A DNA stretch of 10,197 nt, from the NCBI GenBank assembly GCA_041486385.1, contig JBGPLJ010000110.1:1-10197 (forward strand), given 5' to 3'. Position 1 is the stretch's first letter, and every line of letters begins with the position of its first letter. The translations under genes were made by a program, and so were the position numbers. Shown piece by piece: positions 1 through 6,664 of the stretch. The DNA comes from JBGPLJ01 sp041486385 (GTDB taxonomy: Bacteria; Pseudomonadota; Gammaproteobacteria; Steroidobacterales; Steroidobacteraceae). Under the pieces are notes generated by a model. It saw only the letters and a list, made by a program, of their open reading frames with translations, ran no database searches and had not been told where the DNA came from.

Positions 1-913
1 CACGATCCCAGGCTTTGCGGGCGCGGAGCTCGGCTTCAATTCCAACGAAGCTTTTCTGCTCGAAAAGCTGCCGCGACGCCTGGCTATCACGGGCGGCGGT
101 TACATCGCGACCGAGTTCGCCGGAATCTTTCACGGTCTCGGTGTCGAAGTTACGCAACTCTATCGTGGCCAGCTGATTCTCAGGGGTTGGGACGCGGAAG
201 TCCGCGAAAAACTGCAAGCCGCATATATCGCCAAAGGCATCGGCGTGCGCACCAACGCCGAGATCGCAAGGCTCGCGCGCCGTGGCGGTGCGCTTGCGGT
301 CACGCTCAAGGATGGCGCTCATCTTGATACCGACGCGGTCATGCATGCGACCGGCCGCGCGCCGAACACGGACGACATGGGCCTCGAGCGCGCAGGCGTC
401 GTGCTTGATGCCAAGGGCGCAGTGCAAGTGGATTCGTTCTCGCAGAGTTCCGTCGCTCACATCTACGCGATTGGCGACGTGACCAATCGACTGCAGCTGA
501 CGCCTGTCGCGATCCGCGAGGGGCACGCGTTTGCTGATACGGTGTTCGGGAATTCGCCGTGGGCTGTGGATCATGCGAACGTTCCTTCGGCGGTCTTCAG
601 CCAGCCGGCGCTTGCAGCCGTCGGCCTGTCGGAGGAAGCGGCCCGCGCGCAGGGCATTGACGTAAGGATCTTCCGTTCCGACTTTCGTCCGATGAAGTAC
701 ACGATCTCGGGACGGCAGGAACGCACGCTCTGCAAGCTGGTGGTGGATACGAAGACCGATCGGGTCGTCGGTGCGCACATGTTGAGTCCGGACGCGCCCG
801 AGATTATTCAGGCGCTCGCCGTCGCCGTGAAGATGGGTGCCACCAAGCGCGACTTCGACCAGACCGTCGCCTTGCATCCGAGCGCTGCCGAGGAATTCGT
901 GCTCATGCGCTAG
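1..913 (+). CDS. gor: Glutathione-disulfide reductase, C-terminal part (5' end outside window)
   Basis: This flavoenzyme reduces glutathione disulfide to glutathione with NADPH in the cytoplasm and keeps the thiol pool reduced. The frame is open from base 2 and encodes 303 residues. The usual length is about 450, so the FAD-binding N-terminus with the redox-active cysteine pair lies left of the window. Visible parts are the NADP-binding fold (GGGYIATEFA near base 92), followed by arginines at 164-166 and 182-184 at the positions that bind the NADPH 2'-phosphate. Next come the ATGRAPNT segment, the second FAD segment AIGDVT, and a dimerisation domain ending in HPSAAEEFVLMR, which carries the catalytic His-Glu pair. 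The FRPMKYTISGR segment and this tail separate it from lipoamide and mercuric reductases. An 80-base gap separates it from the next gene, so co-transcription is possible but not shown. Confidence 0.93.
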   Translation, partial: TIPGFAGAELGFNSNEAFLLEKLPRRLAITGGGYIATEFAGIFHGLGVEVTQLYRGQLILRGWDAEVREKLQAAYIAKGIGVRTNAEIARLARRGGALAVTLKDGAHLDTDAVMHATGRAPNTDDMGLERAGVVLDAKGAVQVDSFSQSSVAHIYAIGDVTNRLQLTPVAIREGHAFADTVFGNSPWAVDHANVPSAVFSQPALAAVGLSEEAARAQGIDVRIFRSDFRPMKYTISGRQERTLCKLVVDTKTDRVVGAHMLSPDAPEIIQALAVAVKMGATKRDFDQTVALHPSAAEEFVLMR

Positions 914-993
914 CTCAGGCGGTGACGGCGGTGCGATTGCGTGCTGCGATCTACGCGGCCATACTGAATTTGAAGAAAAATGAGAACACGACC

Positions 994-1593
994 ATGGCTA
1001 TTACGCGGCGCTCATTCATCAGCACTTCGGGCCAGGCGCTCGGAGCCGGCTGGCTTGCGCTAAACTGGACCGAGATCGCTGCGGCGGCCAGCCACGCTCA
1101 CGCGGCCGCGCAGTCGCCCGGCCCGCAGGCCTTCACAATCCTGAGCGCCGATGTAGCGCGTGACGTCGACGCGATGTGTGCACAGATCATCCCGACGGAC
1201 GACGCGCCGGGTGCACGCGAGGCGGGCTCCGTGTATTTCATCGATCGGGCGCTGGGTGGATTTTTCGCTCCGCATCGCGCCGAGTTCCAGGCGGACTACG
1301 CGAACTTTGCCGCGGTGGTCGGCAAGAAATATGCAGGCATCCGCTTTGCCGACCTCTCGACGGCCCAGCAGATGGAGCATCTGCAAAGTATCGAGGAGTC
1401 GGGATTTTTCGGGACGGTGCGGTTCCTCACCATTGTCGGCATGCTCGTGTCGCCCGGTTACGGCGGCAACCGCGACGGCATCGGCTGGAAGCTGATTGGC
1501 TTCGATGACCAGCACATGTTTCAACCACCTTTTGGTTTCTACGATCGCGACTATCCGGGCTTCGTGCCCTACGCCACGAACAGCGGATCATGA
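994..1593 (+). CDS. Tat-exported small subunit of a GMC dehydrogenase (gluconate 2-dehydrogenase subunit 3 family)
   Basis: This 199-residue protein is the likely small partner of the flavoprotein encoded next. I chose the ATG at 994 because it puts a twin-arginine signal at the N-terminus: TRRSF with Arg5-Arg6, a hydrophobic stretch around residues 14-24, then an Ala-rich region to about residue 40. An in-frame ATG at 922 would bury that signal behind 24 extra residues. The mature part has the family hallmark IIPTDDAPGAREAG followed by FIDRALGGFF. In FAD glucose dehydrogenases of this type the small subunit carries the Tat signal, and the catalytic subunit, which has none, is exported bound to it. 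The same split is seen here. A weak promoter-like pair, TTGCGT (937-942) and CATACT (960-965) with 17-base spacing, lies upstream. The stop overlaps the next start in ATGA, which suggests translational coupling. Confidence 0.88.
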   Translation: MAITRRSFISTSGQALGAGWLALNWTEIAAAASHAHAAAQSPGPQAFTILSADVARDVDAMCAQIIPTDDAPGAREAGSVYFIDRALGGFFAPHRAEFQADYANFAAVVGKKYAGIRFADLSTAQQMEHLQSIEESGFFGTVRFLTIVGMLVSPGYGGNRDGIGWKLIGFDDQHMFQPPFGFYDRDYPGFVPYATNSGS

Positions 1594-3242
1594 GCGCGCG
1601 CAAGTTCAGGGATTCGCAGCTCGTTGACTTCGTGATCGTCGGCTCGGGCGCCTCCGGCGGCGTGCTCGCGCGAGAGTTATCCCGATCGGGATTCGATGTC
1701 GTCGTGCTCGAGCAGGGACCGCGGCTCGCGCCGTCGGATTTCAAGCACGACGAACTGAGCTACTGGTTCGCGAACGGCCTCACCAACGACCCCGTCAGGA
1801 ATCCGCAGACTTTTCGCAAGGATCCGTCCGCCAAGGCACTGCCGGTCGTCGACTATCCGTCGCTGATGTACGCGCGCATGGTCGGCGGCAGCAGCGTGCA
1901 TTTCACCGCGAACTTCTGGCGTTTCCACGAAATCGATTTTCACGAACGCAGCGTCCTCGGCGCGATCTCGGGTACGGGATTCGCGGACTGGCCGATAGAG
2001 TACGCGGAGCTCGAACCGTACTACACCAAGGTTGAATGGGAAGTGGGCGTATCGGGCCTGGCGGGCGCGAGCCCATTCGATCCACCGCGGTCGAAGCCCT
2101 ATCCGATGCCGCCATTGCCGGTGAAGTCATCCGGCGTGCTCCTCGAGCGCGGCGCCCGCAAGCTCGGACTGCACCCGTTTCCTGCGCCGATGGCCATCGC
2201 ATCGCAACCCTTTCGGGGCCGCCCGGGTTGCGTGCATTGCGGCTTCTGCATTGGCTATGGCTGCGAAGTCATGGCGAAATCATCCACTCTTTTCACGATG
2301 ATTCCGGAAGCCGAGGCAACCGGCCGCTGTGAAATTCGCGCCGAGAGTTATGTGTTTGAGGTTCGTACCGACAAGCGCGGACGCGCCACTGGTGTCGCCT
2401 ACTTTGATCGCGACAAGCGCGAGCGCTTCCAGAAAGCGCGGGGAGTGATCGTCGCGGCGAATGGCGCCGAGACGGCGCGCCTGCTGCTGAACTCCGCAAA
2501 TCCGCAGTTTTCAGATGGCCTCGCCAATTCGAGCGGCCTCGTCGGCAAGTACCTCATGTTCAACGCCGGCGGCGACGTGGGCGCCGTGTTCGAGCACGAG
2601 CTGAATGAATACAAGAGTGTGCAGGTCACGCGCATCGTGCACGACTTCTACAACTCCGATCCGAAGCGCGGGTTCTACGGCGGTGGCGGCATCGACGGGC
2701 GCATCGGCCCGGCACCGGCACTCTGGGCGCTGTCATCGACGCCGCAGAAGCCGTCGTGGGGCGCAGGATTCAAGGCGAGCCTCAGGGACTTTCCGCGCTC
2801 GATGATCGCCGAGTGTCACACGACCTCGCTGGCCGTCGAGAGCAACAGCGTCAGTATCGATCCGGAATTGAAGGACGCGTGGGGCGTGCCTGCCATGCGC
2901 GCAACCTATCGGGATCACCCGGATGACGTCGCGATTTCACACTTTTTGCAGGCGCGCGCGAAGGAAATTCTCGACGCAGCCGGCGCAAAGAATTCCTGGA
3001 TATTGCCGATGGTCGACAATTCGGTCGGCGTGCACCTGCTCGGCACCTGCCGCATGGGCAACGATCCAAAGAGTTCGGTGGTCGATCGCTACCACCGCAC
3101 GCATGACGTGCCCAATCTTTTCCTCTGCGACGGCAGCAGCTTCGTCACGTCGGGGCGCGGCCAGCCCACGATGACCATTCAGGCGCTGGCGTTTCGCGCG
3201 GCTGAGCACATCGCGCGCTTCGCCCACAATAACGAGATCTGA
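1590..3242 (+). CDS. GMC-family FAD dehydrogenase, catalytic subunit (gluconate/glucose dehydrogenase-like)
   Basis: This is the catalytic flavoprotein that oxidises a sugar, sugar acid or alcohol; the substrate cannot be read from sequence. The protein has 550 residues, normal for the family. The FAD dinucleotide fold is at the N-terminus (VIVGSGASGG, Gly18, Gly20, Gly23), followed by the GMC segment VGGSS at 98-102 and FADWP ending at Pro135. A cysteine cluster C-X2-C-X2-C-X4-C (Cys214, Cys217, Cys220, Cys225) sits mid-protein. The C-terminal catalytic segment HLLGTCRMG gives His482. The usual second catalytic His/Asn in the GxNP motif is Gln525 here (GRGQPTMTI). There is no signal peptide, so export probably relies on the Tat-tagged partner encoded just upstream with a 4-base overlap. 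No cytochrome c subunit follows: the next gene is convergent, 3 bases away. The electron acceptor is therefore unknown. Confidence 0.9.
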   Translation: MSARKFRDSQLVDFVIVGSGASGGVLARELSRSGFDVVVLEQGPRLAPSDFKHDELSYWFANGLTNDPVRNPQTFRKDPSAKALPVVDYPSLMYARMVGGSSVHFTANFWRFHEIDFHERSVLGAISGTGFADWPIEYAELEPYYTKVEWEVGVSGLAGASPFDPPRSKPYPMPPLPVKSSGVLLERGARKLGLHPFPAPMAIASQPFRGRPGCVHCGFCIGYGCEVMAKSSTLFTMIPEAEATGRCEIRAESYVFEVRTDKRGRATGVAYFDRDKRERFQKARGVIVAANGAETARLLLNSANPQFSDGLANSSGLVGKYLMFNAGGDVGAVFEHELNEYKSVQVTRIVHDFYNSDPKRGFYGGGGIDGRIGPAPALWALSSTPQKPSWGAGFKASLRDFPRSMIAECHTTSLAVESNSVSIDPELKDAWGVPAMRATYRDHPDDVAISHFLQARAKEILDAAGAKNSWILPMVDNSVGVHLLGTCRMGNDPKSSVVDRYHRTHDVPNLFLCDGSSFVTSGRGQPTMTIQALAFRAAEHIARFAHNNEI

Positions 3243-3245
3243 AGT

Positions 3246-4046
3246 TCAGCGCGGCGGCATCGAGCCGATCACGACGGACAGCATGCTGATCGAGGCAAGA
3301 TCGACGCCGTCGACCAGCACTTCGACCGCGTCGTCCTCGCGTTGCGCGCCGATTGCGTAGAGCAACGGCAGGTAGTGTTCCGGCGTGGGAATGGCAAGGC
3401 GCGCCCCTGCGTCCAGACTCATCGGATTCAAGAGCGCTGCGTGATCCTTCTTCTGGAGACTTGCGCGTGCCGCGCTGTTGAACTGCGTCGCCCACGGAAA
3501 CGCCTGCGCGTCGTCGCGGCGCTCCATCATGCCGAGATTGTGAACGATGTTGCCGCTGGCAAGGATCAACACGCCTTCGTCACGCAATGGCGCAAGCTTG
3601 CGGCCGAGTTCGTAATGAAATGTGGCCGGCTGCCTGCCATCCATGCTGAGTTCAACGACCGGAACTTCTGCGGACGGCAGCAGGTGCGCGAGTACCGACC
3701 ACGCGCCGTGGTCGAGCCCCCAGTCTTCATCGCGACGCGCCGCGATCGGCGCCAGCAATTGCTGTACACGGGTCGCAAGCTGCGGGTCGCCAGCGGCGGG
3801 ATATTGAAACGCGAACAATGGCGGCGGAAAACCGTAGAAATCGTGGATGGTCTTCGGCCGCGGCATCGCGGTGACCGCCGTCTCGCCGACGTACCAATGC
3901 GCCGAGATCACGAGCACGGCTTTCGGCCGCGGCAGCGCGGCGCCCAATTTGCGCCACGCTTCGGTGTAACGATTCTCGGCAAGCGTATTCATCGGCGTGC
4001 CATGGCCGATGAATACGACGGGCAAGCGTTGTGACTGCTCAGGCAT
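3246..4046 (-). CDS. ygiD: DODA/YgiD-type extradiol ring-cleavage dioxygenase (LigB superfamily)
   Basis: This 266-residue protein belongs to the 4,5-DOPA extradiol dioxygenase class. Those enzymes open a catechol ring next to the hydroxyls using a bound metal and O2. The fold signatures are GHGTPMN (His15), SAHWY (His50), DHGAW (His113), SGNIVHNLG (His169) and PEHYLPLLYA (His224). By family pattern His15, His50 and His224 are the likely metal ligands, with His113 and His169 possibly at the active site; this assignment is from memory of the family, not an alignment. It is the last gene of a minus-strand unit. Its ATG lies inside the end of the pirin gene, an 8-base overlap, so translational coupling is likely. 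The E. coli enzyme acts on DOPA in vitro, but the natural substrate of most bacterial members is unknown. A catechol made by the upstream reductase is a reasonable guess. Confidence 0.9.
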   Translation of the reverse strand: MPEQSQRLPVVFIGHGTPMNTLAENRYTEAWRKLGAALPRPKAVLVISAHWYVGETAVTAMPRPKTIHDFYGFPPPLFAFQYPAAGDPQLATRVQQLLAPIAARRDEDWGLDHGAWSVLAHLLPSAEVPVVELSMDGRQPATFHYELGRKLAPLRDEGVLILASGNIVHNLGMMERRDDAQAFPWATQFNSAARASLQKKDHAALLNPMSLDAGARLAIPTPEHYLPLLYAIGAQREDDAVEVLVDGVDLASISMLSVVIGSMPPR

Positions 4047-4938
4047 GCGTGACCCGCACGGCCGGCTTCTCCGTCAGCTTGCCGGATTGATAGTCCGCGA
4101 TCGCCTGTTCGATTTCTTCGCGCGTGTTCATGACAAACGGCCCGTATTGCACGATCGGCTCATTGAGTGGCCGCGCGGCGAGCAGCAGAAATCGCGCCCC
4201 GTCCTTGCCGGCGGTCGCCTCGACCATAGCGCCCGCGGAGAGCACGCCCAGAGTCTGTCGGCCGAGCGTTCGCACCTCAGCCTTGGATCCGAAGATCAGC
4301 GAGCCTTCATACGGGTACACGAGGGCGGTGTAGGCCGGATTGACCGGGTGCGCAAACTCTCCGCCGGGGGCCAGCTCCACGTCGAGATAGAGCGGGTCCG
4401 TGCTTACGTCCTTCTTCGCTCCGTTGATCGGTCCGTGCGTCGCCTGGTCGCCGGCACCAAGACTTCCCGCGACCACTTTGACTTTCGCGCCACCTGGCAG
4501 GGTAACCAGTGGTATTTCGGCCGGGGGAATGTCGCGATAGGCCGCGGGTTTCATCTTCTCGCGCGCGGGAAGATTGAGCCACAACTGAAAGCCGCGCATG
4601 CGGCCATGCTGCTGCTGGGGCATCTCGGAATGAATGATGCCGCGTCCGGCCGTCATCCACTGCACGGCGCCTGCGACGAGCTCGCCGCGATTGCCCAGGT
4701 GGTCTTCGTGCCGCATGTGGCCATCGAGCATGTAGGTTACGGTCTCAAAGCCGCGATGAGGATGTGACGGAAAACCCGCAAGATAGTCGCGCGGATCGTC
4801 CGAAAAGAATTCATCGAGCATCAGAAACGGATCGGCGCGCAAGAGCGCACGTGAGCCGAGACTGCGACGCAGCTTCACGCCTGCGCCGTCGGAGGTCGGC
4901 ATCGATTCGACGATGCTGGCGAGTGTTCGGGTGCTCAT
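4039..4938 (-). CDS. Pirin family protein (bicupin, possible quercetinase-like dioxygenase)
   Basis: This is a cytoplasmic 299-residue bicupin of the pirin family. The N-terminal cupin carries the full metal set: His59 and His61 in SHPHRGFET, then His103 and Glu105 in GIIHSEMP, matching the His-His-His-Glu set of characterised pirins. The second cupin domain runs from about residue 160 to 285. Several bacterial pirins open flavonols such as quercetin; others act as metal-dependent regulators, so the exact role is open. A good Shine-Dalgarno sequence (GAGGAG on the minus strand, about seven bases before the ATG) supports the start. The gene is the middle one of three, 21 bases after the reductase gene and overlapping the dioxygenase gene. 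Pirin genes beside LysR regulators are common; the E. coli yhaJ-yhaK pair is the known example. Confidence 0.92.
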   Translation of the reverse strand: MSTRTLASIVESMPTSDGAGVKLRRSLGSRALLRADPFLMLDEFFSDDPRDYLAGFPSHPHRGFETVTYMLDGHMRHEDHLGNRGELVAGAVQWMTAGRGIIHSEMPQQQHGRMRGFQLWLNLPAREKMKPAAYRDIPPAEIPLVTLPGGAKVKVVAGSLGAGDQATHGPINGAKKDVSTDPLYLDVELAPGGEFAHPVNPAYTALVYPYEGSLIFGSKAEVRTLGRQTLGVLSAGAMVEATAGKDGARFLLLAARPLNEPIVQYGPFVMNTREEIEQAIADYQSGKLTEKPAVRVTHA

Positions 4939-4959
4939 GTCAATGCTCCTCGAGAATGT

Positions 4960-5580
4960 TCAGGCAGCCAGCGGCCGCTCGAGCGCGAGGTCGTCGATGC
5001 GCGCCGCCGCCGCATTGAGCGCCTCGGTCCTGCCCGGTTCGCCGCGCGCGAGTCCTTCCGCGTAGATGAATTCGATGTCGCTAATACCGACGAACTGCAG
5101 AAAATCCCGCACGTATCGAGTCTGCGTATCAGCCGCCGTGCCCGCGTAGTGGCCGCCGCGCGTGGCGAAAACGTACGCTTTTTTGTCCGTCAGCAGCCCC
5201 TGCGGGCCGTTATCGGTATAGCGAAAGGTCACGCCCGCGCGTGCCACATGATCGAAGTAGGCTTTCAGTGTGGAGGGTATGCCGAAGTTGTACATCGGCA
5301 GGCCGAGCACAATGATGTTCGCGCGCTTGAGTTCCTCGATCAACGCGTCCGAGAGCGCGACCAGCCCATGCTGCGACTCGCTCCGATCCGCCGGTTTCGC
5401 AAGGAACGCCTGGAAGTGCTCGGCCGTCAAGTGTGGAACAGCGGCGTTGGCGAGCTCGCGCTTGATGATCCGGATGCCCGGCTCGCGCGCCTGCTGCAGG
5501 CCGACGAATTGATCAGCCAGGCGGCTTGACTGACCGGCAGCGCCGAAGAGGCTCGTGTTGATCTGCAGTAGTGTCGTCAT
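4960..5580 (-). CDS. azoR: FMN-dependent NADH:quinone / azo reductase, AzoR type
   Basis: This 206-residue flavodoxin-fold enzyme reduces quinones, and azo dyes in vitro, by two electrons from NAD(P)H. That avoids the semiquinone radicals formed by one-electron reduction. The FMN sites fall where the E. coli enzyme has them: Ser10 with the GQSS loop (16-19), MYNF at 96-99 and TRGG at 140-143. The dimer segment GIPSTLKAYFDHV follows MYNF directly. The start is well supported by a near-perfect Shine-Dalgarno sequence, GGGAGGTGA on the minus strand (5593-5585). It is the first gene of the operon with pirin and the extradiol dioxygenase, and it is divergent from a LysR gene. The likely physiological substrate is a benzoquinone- or catechol-derived quinone, and the likely inducer a quinone or catechol sensed by that regulator. 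That last point is inference. Confidence 0.93.
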   Translation of the reverse strand: MTTLLQINTSLFGAAGQSSRLADQFVGLQQAREPGIRIIKRELANAAVPHLTAEHFQAFLAKPADRSESQHGLVALSDALIEELKRANIIVLGLPMYNFGIPSTLKAYFDHVARAGVTFRYTDNGPQGLLTDKKAYVFATRGGHYAGTAADTQTRYVRDFLQFVGISDIEFIYAEGLARGEPGRTEALNAAAARIDDLALERPLAA

Positions 5581-5683
5581 GGCGTCACCTCCCTATCTGG
5601 TGAGGCGTATTTAAATATCAACGGAGCAGATTAAAAAGTAGAATAAATAGGCCATTCCTATCTGATAAATGGATAGAACATTC
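5581..5683. promoter_or_regulatory. Divergent control region between azoR operon and LysR gene
   Basis: This short AT-rich stretch stands out from the GC-rich surroundings and must hold the promoters of both the reductase operon and the regulator. It contains an 8-base direct repeat, CCTATCTG, at 5592-5599 and 5657-5664. The first copy touches the azoR ribosome binding site and the second is the left half of the dyad described separately. A 10-base palindrome TATTTAAATA lies at 5608-5617. A good -10-like hexamer TAGAAT (5639-5644) could serve the regulator, but I see no matching -35. On the minus strand TTGATA (5621-5616) could be a -35 for azoR, but no good -10 follows at normal spacing. Confidence 0.6.
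5658..5676. promoter_or_regulatory. Candidate LysR binding site (T-N11-A dyad)
   Basis: CTATC and GATAG form a perfect 5-base inverted repeat with a 9-base spacer. The inner ATC-N9-GAT gives the classic LysR box T-N11-A (T5661, A5673). It lies in the expected place beside the regulator gene and covers the upstream candidate start codon at 5669. Binding here would suit autorepression. The left half is repeated next to the azoR ribosome binding site. Confidence 0.5.
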
Positions 5684-6619
5684 ATGGTCAATCCACGCAT
5701 TTCACTCGACCAATGGCGGGCCCTGGTGGCGGTCGTCGATGCGGGCGGCTATGCCCAGGCCGCAAAGGCGCTGCATAAAAGTCAATCCGCGGTCACCTAT
5801 GCCGTGCAGAAGCTCCAAACCCAGCTTGGCGTGAAGGCCTTTGAAATACAGGGCCGCAAGGCCGTGCTGACAGGCACGGGCGAGCTCCTGCACCGGCGTG
5901 CGCAGGTCCTGCTGGACGAGGCGGGCAGTCTCGAACGGGCCGCCCGCACTCTCTCGGCAGGGTGGGAAGCCGAGATCCACCTGGTGGTCGAAATCATCTT
6001 CCCAAGCTGGCTGCTGTTCGATTGCCTCGAACGCTTCTCCGGCGACAGCCCGCACACGCGAATCGAGGTCATCGAGTCCGTCATGGGCGGCACCTCGGAG
6101 GCGCTCCTTTCCGGCCGGGCGGATCTCGCAATCACACCGCAGATCCCGCAGGGATTTGCCGGCGATCCGCTCATGCGGGTGCGGTTCGTGCCGGTGGCGA
6201 GCCCGAGACACGCGCTCCATCAGCTGGGCCGCGCTCTTACGCTGCGTGACCTTGCGGCCCATCGTCATCTCGTTGTGCGCGAATCGGGCTCGCGGCGTGA
6301 CACACGGCCATCGGTGGAAGTCGAACAGCGCTGGACGTTCGGACATCCCGCGACATCGATCGATGCGGCCATCCGCGGTCATGGATTCGCCTGGTTTCCC
6401 GAGCAGAGAATCCGGACGGAACTCGCCACCGGCACCTTGAAGATACTGCCGATGCGCGAGGGCGCGGAGCGTTTTGCGGAGCTCTATCTGGTGTACGCGG
6501 ATCACGACGCCGCGGGTCCCGGCACGAAACGGCTTGCAACGATCATTCGTGAAGAGACCACGCGCGCCTGCGCGCGGGAATCGCAGCCGAAGGCAGGCAA
6601 GCGCAAACGGCTCGATTAG
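5684..6619 (+). CDS. LysR-family transcriptional regulator, divergent from the azoR-pirin-dioxygenase operon
   Basis: This is a 311-residue DNA-binding regulator, normal in length for the family. The winged helix-turn-helix covers about residues 6-64, with the recognition region GYAQAAKALHKSQSAVTY at 22-39. A linker helix follows, then a substrate-binding-like effector domain from about residue 90 to 295. The C-terminus is a short basic tail. It resembles regulators of the YhaJ kind, one of which senses hydroxylated aromatic compounds in E. coli. I prefer the ATG at 5684, which has GGATAG about eight bases upstream. The in-frame ATG at 5669 has no visible ribosome binding site and lies inside the dyad at 5658-5676; using it would add five residues. 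By position it most likely controls the divergent operon and itself, in response to a quinone or catechol. The effector is inferred. Confidence 0.9.
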   Translation: MVNPRISLDQWRALVAVVDAGGYAQAAKALHKSQSAVTYAVQKLQTQLGVKAFEIQGRKAVLTGTGELLHRRAQVLLDEAGSLERAARTLSAGWEAEIHLVVEIIFPSWLLFDCLERFSGDSPHTRIEVIESVMGGTSEALLSGRADLAITPQIPQGFAGDPLMRVRFVPVASPRHALHQLGRALTLRDLAAHRHLVVRESGSRRDTRPSVEVEQRWTFGHPATSIDAAIRGHGFAWFPEQRIRTELATGTLKILPMREGAERFAELYLVYADHDAAGPGTKRLATIIREETTRACARESQPKAGKRKRLD

Positions 6620-6664
6620 CGCTGCGTTTTTTGCACGGGCGCTCGAATCTTGAGATAAAGAGCC

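Noticed and set aside
922..993. Upstream start for the small dehydrogenase subunit
   Set aside because: It would place 24 residues before the twin-arginine signal; the ATG at 994 gives a normal Tat leader.
3342..4034. Open frame of 230 residues on the plus strand
   Set aside because: It is antisense to the DODA-type dioxygenase gene and shows no motifs of its own.
3997..4767. Open frame of 256 residues on the plus strand
   Set aside because: It is antisense to the pirin gene, whose metal ligands and ribosome binding site are intact. Its composition is typical of a shadow frame.
5593..5621. Sigma-70 promoter for azoR using TTGATA on the minus strand
   Set aside because: At 16-18 base spacing the -10 candidates match the consensus poorly, and the start point would fall on the ribosome binding site.
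6600..6632. Intrinsic terminator after the LysR gene, based on a six-T run at 6627-6632
   Set aside because: I could pair only a weak AAACG/CGTTT stem across a long loop, with no GC-rich hairpin directly before the T run.
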